This document shows, one piece after another, positions 8,585-17,227 of a stretch of DNA of 64,000 bases. The translations under genes were made by a program, and so were the position numbers. The notes beneath the pieces are model-generated. The model worked only from the letters and a program-made list of their open reading frames with translations. It did not search any database and was not told the DNA's origin. How positions within the stretch are numbered: the stretch's first letter is position 1; every line of letters begins with the position of its first letter. Source of the DNA: Levilactobacillus yonginensis (GTDB lineage Bacteria > Bacillota > Bacilli > Lactobacillales > Lactobacillaceae); assembly GCF_003946265.1 (NCBI RefSeq), contig NZ_RHNO01000003.1, positions 117,331 through 181,330 of the forward strand, written 5' to 3'.

Positions 8585-10342
8585 TTAAAAACCACTATTC
8601 ACAATCGGTCTCGTCGACCCACTCTCTGAGCTGGCGTCCGCATTATTAACAATGCTACTATCAGACGAGTCATCGGTTGTGGTACCAGACATGTTCGGCA
8701 CATTACCCAAGTACCAGGTAACGGTCCCTTGATAGGCGGTGGAAGCTGAACCGGAGTAAACATTTGGCATAGCATCCAGGTAAATCCCTTCGGGGGTCTT
8801 ACTGGTATCACTCTTGGCTGTAGCCCAACCAGCCGCAATATTCTGCGGGTAGGTGGTACTACGGTCACGTTTACCAGAAGCCACTTGGACGATAGACGAC
8901 ATTGGTTCTTGATTGCCGTCAGTATCCACATAAACTAGATGGCCGTTCAGCGTACGGTTAGCGCCATCTTGAGACGTAAGTTCGGAAGCCTTGGCCGTAA
9001 CATACCAGTTGGTATTAGCCGCCTGACTATCATCAATCTGGATATTCGGTTGATCAGCCGGTGCAATCAACGTTTCCTTAGATGGCACGGGAACTGACCC
9101 AAAGTTTAACCCACTCATGGTCCCGAACTTGAGCTGACCATCGCTTTTGGTAACGGTGATTGGTTGAGAACCATCGCTCTTAGTTCCTGGGGTAGCTACC
9201 AACGCCGCACTAACATCAATTATCATACTCTGCTTGTCGGTCAAACTAGCAATTTTAGTTGCTAAATCAGTAGTCGCGCTTGAAAAGGTCACGTCAGAGT
9301 TCACAACTGGATCTCCGTCATGAGTCACAGTGATTCCAGCCTCACCGACCAACCAATTCAAAACTTGGGCATCAGTCTTTGCAGATATATTGTCAGACAC
9401 ACTATCAGGATACATGGTTAAATTAGGATTAGCGACATGTATGTCTAGAACCGGAACAACGTAATCACCGGCCATAGAAATATCACCCATATCGTTATAT
9501 TGATATAGGCTAGTTCCCTTTGGTGAAACTTTTCCAAGAGGGCCCCCAAGGTCAAAGCTGTATGTTCCATCTGCACTAACCGTTTTCGTCATTGTACTAT
9601 CGACACCTGAAGCAGATGTCAAAATCATCATGACTGTCATACCTGGCATCCCAGTCCCAGAAATTAATGTATCTGAGGACTTTAACCTGGCAACATTTCC
9701 GCCACCACTTGAACCATACGTTGAATTTACTTTCAAGCCATGACCTGAATTGTCCCAGCCCGTAGTAACTGACTGGTTGGGATTAATTTCGGCATACTTC
9801 ATATAAGCATAGTCTGCCTGATCACTGGTCTTCACATCAATACTAATTGAAATGGGCCAATAATCTCTCAAGTCACTTAAGTTCACATCAATTTCATAGT
9901 AACCGCTAGACATCGTAAAACTCTTGGTTGCTCCAGAAAAGAGACTCTTCATCGCAATTGAATCTAGTTTCTGAGACCTAGTGATATCTGCTCTAACATT
10001 CGTAATGTTCATTGAACCATTTCCAGGAACTGAAACAGTCCCCGAAAAAGCAACGTAAATTTTAGTTGTTTTATCAGTGAGCCGACCATCTTTAACATTA
10101 TTTGCCGCCACCGAAACCAAGCTAGGCTTCATAGAAGACAATGATGACCACCCAGTTGATGAGGTTCCAGCAATTCTCAATGGTGAATTCCCATATCCTT
10201 TAAAAGTTACCGAATTTCCACTGATCAAGCTAGCACCTGCTGGTACAGTTGCCGCTTTCGCTGTTTGTTCGCTTACCAAACCAACACCCACAACAATGGT
10301 CAACAGTAAGCCAAGCTGAAGCATAATTTTCTTAAATCTCAT
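8585..10342 (-). CDS. Large WxL-domain surface protein (cluster 1)
   Basis: This is a 585-residue secreted protein with a signal peptide ending near AKA (residue 29). Ig-like beta-rich repeats fill the middle. The C-terminal WxL domain (about residues 405-560) carries both W-containing motifs, TNWYVTA and VTWYLGN. WxL domains bind peptidoglycan non-covalently. It is the last gene of a minus-strand cluster: WxL 11984-12736, WxL-interacting protein, LPQTSE small protein, then this gene 6 bases later. Its paralogue is at 13320-15011. The ligand is unknown; members of such complexes are implicated in adhesion or polysaccharide use. Confidence 0.88.
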   Translation of the reverse strand: MRFKKIMLQLGLLLTIVVGVGLVSEQTAKAATVPAGASLISGNSVTFKGYGNSPLRIAGTSSTGWSSLSSMKPSLVSVAANNVKDGRLTDKTTKIYVAFSGTVSVPGNGSMNITNVRADITRSQKLDSIAMKSLFSGATKSFTMSSGYYEIDVNLSDLRDYWPISISIDVKTSDQADYAYMKYAEINPNQSVTTGWDNSGHGLKVNSTYGSSGGGNVARLKSSDTLISGTGMPGMTVMMILTSASGVDSTMTKTVSADGTYSFDLGGPLGKVSPKGTSLYQYNDMGDISMAGDYVVPVLDIHVANPNLTMYPDSVSDNISAKTDAQVLNWLVGEAGITVTHDGDPVVNSDVTFSSATTDLATKIASLTDKQSMIIDVSAALVATPGTKSDGSQPITVTKSDGQLKFGTMSGLNFGSVPVPSKETLIAPADQPNIQIDDSQAANTNWYVTAKASELTSQDGANRTLNGHLVYVDTDGNQEPMSSIVQVASGKRDRSTTYPQNIAAGWATAKSDTSKTPEGIYLDAMPNVYSGSASTAYQGTVTWYLGNVPNMSGTTTDDSSDSSIVNNADASSESGSTRPIVNSGF

Positions 10343-10348
10343 CCTGAC

Positions 10349-10786
10349 TCACTCCTTCTCCCGCAACAGGCGTGCCTGTTGGTAGATTAATAACGCTAAG
10401 ATTAGCGCAATCAGGAGAAAGATGCCTACTAAGCTTGCCAGAAACATGCGCGCTTCACTGGTCTGTGGTAAACGACCAGCAACCGTATCAGCTGCTGCAG
10501 CTCTCAGGGTAGTCACTCCTGATCGACCGTTGCTTGTTGGTGGATTTAGGGCGTCACCAGCGCCTAAACCATTCTTATTTCTTTTCGTTCCATTGGGTAT
10601 ACTGCCATCGATAGTTGCTGGATCACCACCATGGGACAGATTCGATGTATGATTATCCGTAAATCGAATGCCCACCTGGGTAGTCCCACTACTATTGCTA
10701 ACAGTCTGAGCGAGCGCTGATGTTCCCATCTCCAGACCAGAAGCCACTATAAGTAGCAAAACCAATCGCAAGAGAACCTTCTTCAC
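10349..10786 (-). CDS. Small LPQTSE-anchored secreted protein (cluster 1)
   Basis: This is a 145-residue protein with a signal peptide (to about SALAQ), a Gly/Asn/Ser/Thr-rich spacer, the sortase signal LPQTSEA, a hydrophobic span and a positively charged tail. The GTG at 10786 is preferred over TTG at 10792 because it lies 8 bases after GGGGG. Proteins of this type accompany WxL/DUF916 clusters and anchor the complex to peptidoglycan. The paralogue is at 15008-15433. Confidence 0.82.
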   Translation of the reverse strand: MKKVLLRLVLLLIVASGLEMGTSALAQTVSNSSGTTQVGIRFTDNHTSNLSHGGDPATIDGSIPNGTKRNKNGLGAGDALNPPTSNGRSGVTTLRAAAADTVAGRLPQTSEARMFLASLVGIFLLIALILALLIYQQARLLREKE

Positions 10787-10811
10787 AATCAACGCCCCCT
10801 TTCTTGTTTAT

Positions 10812-11873
10812 TTATTTGTCACCATCTTCATCTTTCTTGTCACGACGACGCCGACGAATCAAGTAAATAATCAACAGAATCAGAAGTACCAGAATCAACA
10901 TACCTAAGGCACCTAAAGCAATTAAAAGCCAAATACTAATCCCAGGATTTTCAATTGCATCATGGTTATATTTATTTGCCTGAGCCTGTGTAATAGTAAA
11001 GTCACGGTCAAAAACCCACTCATGGTCACTATTTTTAGCAACCATGTGTAAATGATAATGGCCTGCTTTTAAAGGCGTCTCCCCATAAAGCATAGGGTAA
11101 TTGTAAACCGTGTTCGGGGCCATCAGGACATTTTTATTAGCATCCTTCTTGACGACACTTCCACCATCACGGTTGGTAATAGTGGAATTCACTTTTAGCT
11201 TAGGAATCATAACAGCCGTTGGGTTACGTAAATCTGCAATCACCCCACGACGCTTATACGATAGTCCTGCCGCTACTTTACCCAACTTCATGTTGGGATT
11301 GGGAACTTGTCCCTTAGTGTACTTCATCCCAACAACGTAGGTATATTCGTTGCGAATATTATCAGCACCTTTAACGGTTCCGGTAACCTTATTATCAACC
11401 CGTTTAAAGTACCAACCACCAAGAATGACACCATTAAAACTCGTCTTAGGCATCTTAACTGTTGCCGTGACGACCTTTGATCCGGCCGCTGGAATCGTGA
11501 TGGTCTTTTTCCCTTGAATCTTAGTAATATCACTCATTTTGTAACGTAACGAAGAATCAAACGACTTTGCTGGTTTTACATACTCAACAGATCCACCAGA
11601 GTTCGTCCAGGCCGTATGAATCGCAGTTTTAACCTGAATATCCTTGTTTGTCACGTTGTAGATTCTAACCTGTAACGTCTGTGTTTGACCTGATTTCATT
11701 CTCAAATCAAAGAATGAATTGTTCTTGTTAATCTGATTTTTAGGAATTTTAGCAGAAACACTGTAACCAACATTATTCCCAGCAGCTTGTGCAGTTGTTT
11801 CAAATGTTACCCCAGCAACAACAATACTAATAGCCATCAAAAAGAATAGGCCAACTTTTTTAATTCCCTGCAT
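10812..11873 (-). CDS. WxL-interacting membrane-anchored protein (DUF916 + DUF3324)
   Basis: This 353-residue protein has a signal peptide to about residue 30, an N-terminal DUF916 domain (from GYSVSAKIPKNQ) and a DUF3324 domain (about residues 165-300). It ends in one transmembrane helix and a very basic tail (IRRRRRDKKDEDGDK). In enterococci and lactobacilli such WxIP proteins bind WxL proteins and hold them at the membrane. It is the only member in the window; the duplicated cluster upstream has no counterpart. Confidence 0.9.
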   Translation of the reverse strand: MQGIKKVGLFFLMAISIVVAGVTFETTAQAAGNNVGYSVSAKIPKNQINKNNSFFDLRMKSGQTQTLQVRIYNVTNKDIQVKTAIHTAWTNSGGSVEYVKPAKSFDSSLRYKMSDITKIQGKKTITIPAAGSKVVTATVKMPKTSFNGVILGGWYFKRVDNKVTGTVKGADNIRNEYTYVVGMKYTKGQVPNPNMKLGKVAAGLSYKRRGVIADLRNPTAVMIPKLKVNSTITNRDGGSVVKKDANKNVLMAPNTVYNYPMLYGETPLKAGHYHLHMVAKNSDHEWVFDRDFTITQAQANKYNHDAIENPGISIWLLIALGALGMLILVLLILLIIYLIRRRRRDKKDEDGDK

Positions 11874-11937
11874 CCTCGCACCTCTACATTAACCGATTTT
11901 ATATACACCTATATAATACTACACATGCCAGAAAAAA

Positions 11938-11968
11938 AAGGCGCTCATTTAAATTCAATGAGCACCTT
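11938..11968 (-). terminator. Hairpin after the small WxL gene (cluster 1)
   Basis: Stem GGCGCTCATT / AATGAGCACC with a T-run on the minus strand. The equivalent hairpin lies at the same place in cluster 2 (15719-15749). It may partly separate expression of the abundant WxL protein from downstream genes. Confidence 0.75.
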
Positions 11969-11983
11969 TAGTCATAATAAATA

Positions 11984-12736
11984 TTAAGATTCTGGAGTGT
12001 CACCCAAAGTCCAGTTCAAGGTGCCAGTGTATGTGCCAGCCTTAACGTTAACTGGCAAGTTACTCAAGCTAATGTTGTCTGGGGCAATCTGCATAGCAGT
12101 CGTACCTGCACCATGACCTACAGCTGCAGAGTAAAGCATTTCTGCACTCCCACCAGTAGTTAAAGTCTTACTGTTGGATGCAATAGTGTCATCAGCAGAG
12201 TTCATAACCTTGTTCTTAGCATCAGTTGCAGCACCATTCAGTTGAAGAGAAGCACCAGTAATGGAAGAACCGTTGTCACCAGTTAAGTCAGAAGCAGTTA
12301 CACTTACTTCCCAACCAGCGTTAGTCCCACGAGCATCACTAACTTCAGTTACTAAGTTAGCATTAGGGGTACCAGTACCGAAGTCCTGACTATCAACGCT
12401 TTCAGCTGTAAATGATTGGGCAGCTGCTTCCGTCTTAGTCGTAACAGATTGGTGAGTCCCAAAGTTGATGCCCTTTGAGACGTACAAGAAGGCTAAATCT
12501 CCGGCCTTACTTGGATCAGTAGCACCACCATGATCGGTCTTACCTGGATCCGTTTTTACAGGTGTGCTAGGGTTATCTGGATCAACTGGCGTAACTGGCG
12601 CAGTTGGCTTAGTGAATTCAACGCTGGTAGTTGTCTTACCAGTTGATGATGTAGTTGCGGCGCTTGCTGTGACTGGCGCTACGGCCCCGACTAATAATGC
12701 CCCGGCTAATACTAAACTGCTTAATGATTTTTTCAT
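11984..12736 (-). CDS. Small WxL-domain surface protein (cluster 1)
   Basis: This is a 250-residue secreted protein with an AxA-type signal peptide (to about residue 27), a Pro/Thr/Asp-rich linker (residues 40-75) and a WxL domain filling the rest. The two motifs are GWEVSV and LNWTLGDTP. It is very similar along its length to the product at 15764-16513, so the two arose by duplication. It has its own strong promoter at 12911-12939 with a long leader. WxL domains attach to peptidoglycan. Confidence 0.92.
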   Translation of the reverse strand: MKKSLSSLVLAGALLVGAVAPVTASAATTSSTGKTTTSVEFTKPTAPVTPVDPDNPSTPVKTDPGKTDHGGATDPSKAGDLAFLYVSKGINFGTHQSVTTKTEAAAQSFTAESVDSQDFGTGTPNANLVTEVSDARGTNAGWEVSVTASDLTGDNGSSITGASLQLNGAATDAKNKVMNSADDTIASNSKTLTTGGSAEMLYSAAVGHGAGTTAMQIAPDNISLSNLPVNVKAGTYTGTLNWTLGDTPES

Positions 12737-12910
12737 GATATCTGCACCCCTCTGTGTGATTTAGCTCTTCATTCCTCAACAATTAATTAATAACTTCACT
12801 CGATAGTAGGCACCAGTTCTCTAGCCATCCTAGTAATGACTATTTTGAAGAGTGGTATGAAGTGTAGGTCCTAAACCTTCGTTACACTTCCCTGTCTATG
12901 TAACAACATT

Positions 12911-12939
12911 ATTATATTGCTTATATGTCGATATGTAAA
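12911..12939 (-). promoter_or_regulatory. Promoter of the small WxL gene, cluster 1
   Basis: On the minus strand TTTACA (12934-12939), a 17-base spacer and TATAAT (12911-12916). The first bases of the transcript contain GTTACA-N12-TGTAAC, an inverted repeat. The leader is about 168 nt. The block is conserved at 16692-16720. Confidence 0.85.
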
Positions 12940-13247
12940 CAGTTTTTTTGAAAAAGTTCGATTTATTTTATATTTCTTGTTTTAAATATAAACACCGTCA
13001 TGTCGCTAATCTTCGAGCCAATTTTTCTTTTCTTAATATTCCATGATCAATCTACTTTTGCCACCATCTGATAAATGTCCCAATTTATACTAGTCAGATT
13101 GTTTAATCTAAATCTGCATAACAGCAGTAATTGCCATCAATTCAAAACCATTGAATTTTACTGTTTTTACATTAAGTAATCCCTATAAACTAATATGATA
13201 GTATTACTGGTTCTTATTGTTTTTCTACCAAAGATAACTAGTAAAAA
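12940..13247. other. AT-rich gap between WxL clusters, no gene seen
   Basis: About 300 bases of AT-rich sequence upstream of the cluster 1 promoter. No frame with a ribosome site and no repeat family was found. Confidence 0.6.
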
Positions 13248-13278
13248 AGCAACGTTCTCATAATCAAGAACGTTGCTC
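13248..13278 (-). terminator. Terminator of WxL cluster 2
   Basis: Stem AGCAACGTTCT / AGAACGTTGCT followed by a T-run on the minus strand, 40 bases after the stop of the large WxL gene. Confidence 0.9.
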
Positions 13279-13319
13279 ACTCTAAACCTCTTATGAATAA
13301 ATTGTTTTTCAGCCTAACG

Positions 13320-15011
13320 TTATTGTCCGGTTACTGAACTCTGACCAACAGTCCCAGGGGCATTAGTCAGCGACCAAGTAACTTCACCAGTATAAGTGGT
13401 CGACGTCGTCCCAGAATAAATATTAGGCGTTGCATCTAGGAAGATACCAGCCTTGCCTGCTGTATCCGTCGAGGTCGCCCACTTACCAGCAATGTCAAAG
13501 CTGTTACTACCAGATTGACGAGCTCCGGTAGCAACCGTAATATTCTGATCAGTCATTTGGTATTTATTACCATTGCTGTCCAAGTAAACTAATTTTCCAG
13601 CCAGTGTATGGCCATTGCCATCAGTCAGCGTGCTTGCATTAGCACTCACAGACCAATCAGAACTAGCTACCCGGGTGTCTTGAACGTTAACCGACAATCC
13701 CTTAGGGGCAATTAGAGTCTCCTTCATTGGAACAGCTTGACTACCAAAGTCCATGCCTTGACTGATATCGCCAAATTTTAGCTCGCCATCGTTTTTGGTT
13801 AGCTTAATTTCAACATTACTATTAGTCTTATCACCGGCAGTATCAGTTGCACCCACACTCAAAGTTGTGCTAGCACCATTAGCCAAGCTACCGATGGTCT
13901 TCGCCAGATTCGTATCATCACTAGTATATTTCAGGCCATCCGTATCTTCAGTAATAGCTTTCGAATCCTGCGTAACATTCATCCCGGCGTGGCTAACCAG
14001 CCAAGCATACACGGAATCATTCGTCGTCCCCATTGCTTCAACATCAGCGGGCGTGATATCCAGACTCTTATTCGTTGCATCAATTACCAATGGCTGTTTA
14101 GCCTGAACATAGGCCGTTCCAGTCTTAGAATCACCAAAATCATTCGTCTCAGTAAAGGTTAATTTACTACCGTCAGCGACATTCTTTAGTCCGTCGCCCA
14201 CAGAAATAGAGAAATTCCCGTCAGAATCAGCTGTTGTGCTATACATTTTACTCGTTCCATCAGCACTCAAAACTGGAACACTAATGACCGCATTTTTGGC
14301 AGCTGTACCAGTAATTGTTGAATCGACCGTTTTAATCGTCGGATTGCCATCAGCGTTGGCGGTCGCCGTCCCTGTCACTTTAACTGGGGCCATCAAGGCT
14401 TCTGCCGTTGTATCAGCCTTAAGTGTCACAAAGGCACGTGGTACCGTGATTACAGTACCATAATCATCTGCAGTATACGTATATCCAACTAAGACTGGTA
14501 ACCTGGATTTCGTTCCTAAATCAGAAAAATCTACATTGATTAACTGATAGCCACTAGGCGCTGTTACGCTGGCAACATTCGTCGCAATGTTTGGCGTCTT
14601 TGTACTTGCCGCTGAAGAAACATCATCACTTGTTCCCGCTCCGGTCGTTTTTAAAACATCAGCGTATACGCTCAGAAAGTTATGTCCATTCTTAAGTGTC
14701 ATGGGTTTACCCATTAGGCCTAACGTATATGCTACATAAAGTTGGGTTGTCTTTCTGGTAATTCGACCGTTAATCGTATTATTCCCATAAATATCGCCCA
14801 CAAGCATATTCTCTGACGTGTTAATACCATCGCTATCCCAACCAGGCGCCACGTTACCAGCATAGCCACCATTATCTATAGTAGAACCAGTTAGCTTAGC
14901 AAAACCAGTACTCGGTATACTGGCAGCCTTTGCAGTCCCTGTATAAACAAAACTAATTCCAAACACAGTTAAGAGCAAACCAAGAAAGATCAAAAACTTT
15001 CTAAATTTCAT
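13320..15011 (-). CDS. Large WxL-domain surface protein (cluster 2)
   Basis: This is a 563-residue secreted protein with a signal peptide (to about residue 29) and Ig-like repeats in the middle. The C-terminal WxL domain holds SDWSVSA and VTWSLTN as its two tryptophan motifs. The layout matches the 585-residue protein at 8585-10342, including the KETLIAP segment, so they are paralogues. Its start overlaps the stop of the LPQTSE gene by 4 bases. Confidence 0.88.
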   Translation of the reverse strand: MKFRKFLIFLGLLLTVFGISFVYTGTAKAASIPSTGFAKLTGSTIDNGGYAGNVAPGWDSDGINTSENMLVGDIYGNNTINGRITRKTTQLYVAYTLGLMGKPMTLKNGHNFLSVYADVLKTTGAGTSDDVSSAASTKTPNIATNVASVTAPSGYQLINVDFSDLGTKSRLPVLVGYTYTADDYGTVITVPRAFVTLKADTTAEALMAPVKVTGTATANADGNPTIKTVDSTITGTAAKNAVISVPVLSADGTSKMYSTTADSDGNFSISVGDGLKNVADGSKLTFTETNDFGDSKTGTAYVQAKQPLVIDATNKSLDITPADVEAMGTTNDSVYAWLVSHAGMNVTQDSKAITEDTDGLKYTSDDTNLAKTIGSLANGASTTLSVGATDTAGDKTNSNVEIKLTKNDGELKFGDISQGMDFGSQAVPMKETLIAPKGLSVNVQDTRVASSDWSVSANASTLTDGNGHTLAGKLVYLDSNGNKYQMTDQNITVATGARQSGSNSFDIAGKWATSTDTAGKAGIFLDATPNIYSGTTSTTYTGEVTWSLTNAPGTVGQSSVTGQ

Positions 15012-15433
15012 CTTGATTCACTCCCTTCCTGCAGTTTCCGCGCTTGCCGATAGATCAGTGCCAGCAAAAGTAAAACTATCAGTAAGAGAAAACCAACTAA
15101 ACTCACTAACATCATTTGAGCTTCACTCGTCTGAGGCAATTTCCCAGCTACAATATCTGCAGCAGTGGCTTTTAACGTTTTAGCTCTAGAGTGCCTGTCA
15201 GGCGTAACCGTTGCACCTGATCCACCATTAGTCGGTTTCGGCTTAACGGGTCCATTTGGAACCCCAGTATCTCCGCCGCCACCACGTGTCACTTTAGTCG
15301 GCGAACTGGTAAACGTCACACCCGTAGTCGTGACACCACTACTATTCGTCGTACGAGCGAGCGCTGACGTTCCTGCACCGAAGCCAATCGCAACGATGAT
15401 TACCAGTACTAGTCGTGTGATAATCTTTTTCAC
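15008..15433 (-). CDS. Small LPQTSE-anchored secreted protein (cluster 2)
   Basis: This is a 141-residue paralogue of the protein at 10349-10786: signal peptide, Gly/Pro/Thr-rich spacer, LPQTSEAQ sorting signal, membrane span and basic tail. The GTG at 15433 is chosen because AGGAGG lies 9 bases upstream; the ATG at 15454 would precede the ribosome site. In this cluster it follows a 300-base gap where a DUF916/DUF3324 gene would be expected by comparison with cluster 1. Confidence 0.82.
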   Translation of the reverse strand: MKKIITRLVLVIIVAIGFGAGTSALARTTNSSGVTTTGVTFTSSPTKVTRGGGGDTGVPNGPVKPKPTNGGSGATVTPDRHSRAKTLKATAADIVAGKLPQTSEAQMMLVSLVGFLLLIVLLLLALIYRQARKLQEGSESR

Positions 15434-15718
15434 GGTCAACGCCCTCCTTTCCATAATTAAAGAGGTTATTTATAAGGTAATCATTTTTAACAGACATAAG
15501 TCGACTTCAAAAGAAGTTAAGCACACCTACAATCTAAACCCTAGTCATAATAATGCCATGCCCAAACTGTACGTATTGGTTAAAAATAATCTAACTACTC
15601 TATTCTTTTGTAAAACCCTTAAGGCCCTATACAAAATATCCAGAATCAACCATTCAAAAGCTAATTACAGCCTTTGAATGGTCATCAACCACTTTCTTAT
15701 TCAACCTATGTAAGATAA

Positions 15719-15749
15719 AAGGATGCTCATTAAGCTAATGAGCACCCTC
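15719..15749 (-). terminator. Hairpin after the small WxL gene (cluster 2)
   Basis: Stem around GGATGCTCATT / AATGAGCACC with TTTT on the minus strand. The 15455-15718 gap between this and the LPQTSE gene shows no coding sequence. Confidence 0.75.
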
Positions 15750-15763
15750 AGTCTTCGTAAATA

Positions 15764-16513
15764 TTAACCTTCTGGAGTGTCACCCAAAGTCCAGTTTAAG
15801 GAACCCGTGTAAGTACCGGCCTTAACGTTAACTGGCAATTTGCCTAAAGTAATGTCGTTTGGGGCAATCTGCATAGCGCTGATACCAGCACCAGTACCTG
15901 CAGCTGCTGAGTACAGAATAGCACTGTCAGCACCAGTAGTTAATGTTGGGGTACCGGCCGTAATCTTGTCACCAGCAGAGTTCTTAAGAAATTCAGGGTT
16001 AGTGTTGGCAGCCAACTGGATTGAAGCACCAGTGATGGAAGAACCATTGTCACCAGTTAAGTTGGAAGCTGAAACAGAGACTTCCCAACCAGCGTTTGTC
16101 CCACGAGCATCACTAACTTCAGTAACTAAGTTTGGGTTAGCAGTCCCAGTACCGAAATCTTGGGTGTCAACCGTTTGAGCTTTAAATGACTGAGCATCAG
16201 CAGCTGCTTTGTCAGTCACTGACTGGTGACTCCCGAAGTTGATTCCTTTTGATACGTATAAGAAGGCTAAGTCGCCGGCCTTACTTGGGTCAGTGGCACC
16301 ACCATTGTCACCACCATCTGGCGTCTTTGGATCAAGTGGCGTTGTTGGATCAGTTGGGTTAACTGGTGCCGTTGGTGCAGTTGGCTTAGTGAATTCAACA
16401 CTAGTCGTCGTCTCTCCAGTTGAAGGTGTTGCTGCCGCGTTTGCCGTAACTGGTGCAACGGCCCCTAATAATAATGCTCCGGCTAATACTAAACTGCTTA
16501 ATGACTTTTTCAT
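15764..16513 (-). CDS. Small WxL-domain surface protein (cluster 2)
   Basis: This is a 249-residue secreted protein, near-collinear with the 250-residue protein at 11984-12736: same signal peptide, Pro/Thr linker and WxL motifs (GWEVSVSA and LNWTLGDTP). Differences concentrate in the linker and in the surface loop near residues 180-200. It is transcribed from a promoter at 16692-16720 shared in sequence with cluster 1. Its role is peptidoglycan-bound surface display. Confidence 0.92.
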   Translation of the reverse strand: MKKSLSSLVLAGALLLGAVAPVTANAAATPSTGETTTSVEFTKPTAPTAPVNPTDPTTPLDPKTPDGGDNGGATDPSKAGDLAFLYVSKGINFGSHQSVTDKAAADAQSFKAQTVDTQDFGTGTANPNLVTEVSDARGTNAGWEVSVSASNLTGDNGSSITGASIQLAANTNPEFLKNSAGDKITAGTPTLTTGADSAILYSAAAGTGAGISAMQIAPNDITLGKLPVNVKAGTYTGSLNWTLGDTPEG

Positions 16514-16691
16514 AATTAATGCACCCCTCTATTTGTGTTTGTTCTTAAGTAATTCATGTCTAGTTCCATACGATAGTTGTTGCGCTCCCCGCTCGGTAAG
16601 TTATCCCTAGTGACAACCTGCTAGCTTCGAAGTTAACCAGAAGCTTCATCCCCTCAAAGATGTAACGCTTCTTTAACTATGTAACAACGTT

Positions 16692-16720
16692 AGTATATGA
16701 CTTAGATGTCGATATGTAAA
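16692..16720 (-). promoter_or_regulatory. Promoter of the small WxL gene, cluster 2
   Basis: On the minus strand TTTACA (16715-16720), a 17-base spacer and TATACT (16692-16697). Just downstream GTTACA occurs twice in direct orientation, 13 bases apart. The leader is about 170 nt. The same promoter block heads cluster 1. Confidence 0.85.
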
Positions 16721-17059
16721 CAGTTTTTTATAAAAAAGTTGAACTTTTTTTAAAAATAATTAGGAAGTCCATAAATACCGCCAATCCGGGCTGCATAGCA
16801 ATTTCAAAGTGACTATTTGCACCGCTAATCATTCATATTAAGTGAGCACAATGCTATTTGTGTCCCAAAAATTTCGTATTTTCCTAGAAAGCGCTTCAGT
16901 CGTTGGTATAGTACTTTTTAAAAAGCACTCATCTTCCCTCAAATCGTTCAGGGGCATCGTAAATAACTGTAACCCGTATAAACTATTTCGTTAAGGTTCT
17001 GTCATAATTCTTCAATCCCAGCACCATTTAAAACGCTTACTATAAATTAAAAAACCGGA

Positions 17060-17217
17060 CGGAGCACGTTTAGCTACTAAGCATCAATGACGAAAATTCT
17101 GGTCCGGGATTATTTGACGTTTGAGGTTAAGTTAAGCTGAGTTAGCCGCCTACTAACGCACGACTTGCAAAATAAAATTGGCAATAAGAAAAGGTCCAGG
17201 ACTTTTATCCCGAACCC
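17060..17217 (+). repeat. Family C structured repeat, degenerate copy C1
   Basis: It recalls copies C2 and C4: GAGCACG at the left, a central AATTCTGGTCCGGGATTATTTG, GAGGTTAAG, then AACGCACGAC. A weak AAGGTCCAGGACTTTTATCCC hairpin stands where other copies carry a terminator. The 16721-17059 interval upstream is AT-rich with no gene seen. Confidence 0.5.
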
Positions 17218-17227
17218 AGTCTTCAAT

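Noticed and set aside
16884..16897. GAAAGCGCTTCAG as a cre site for WxL cluster 2
   Set aside because: Only about 10 of 14 matches and more than 160 bases upstream of the promoter.
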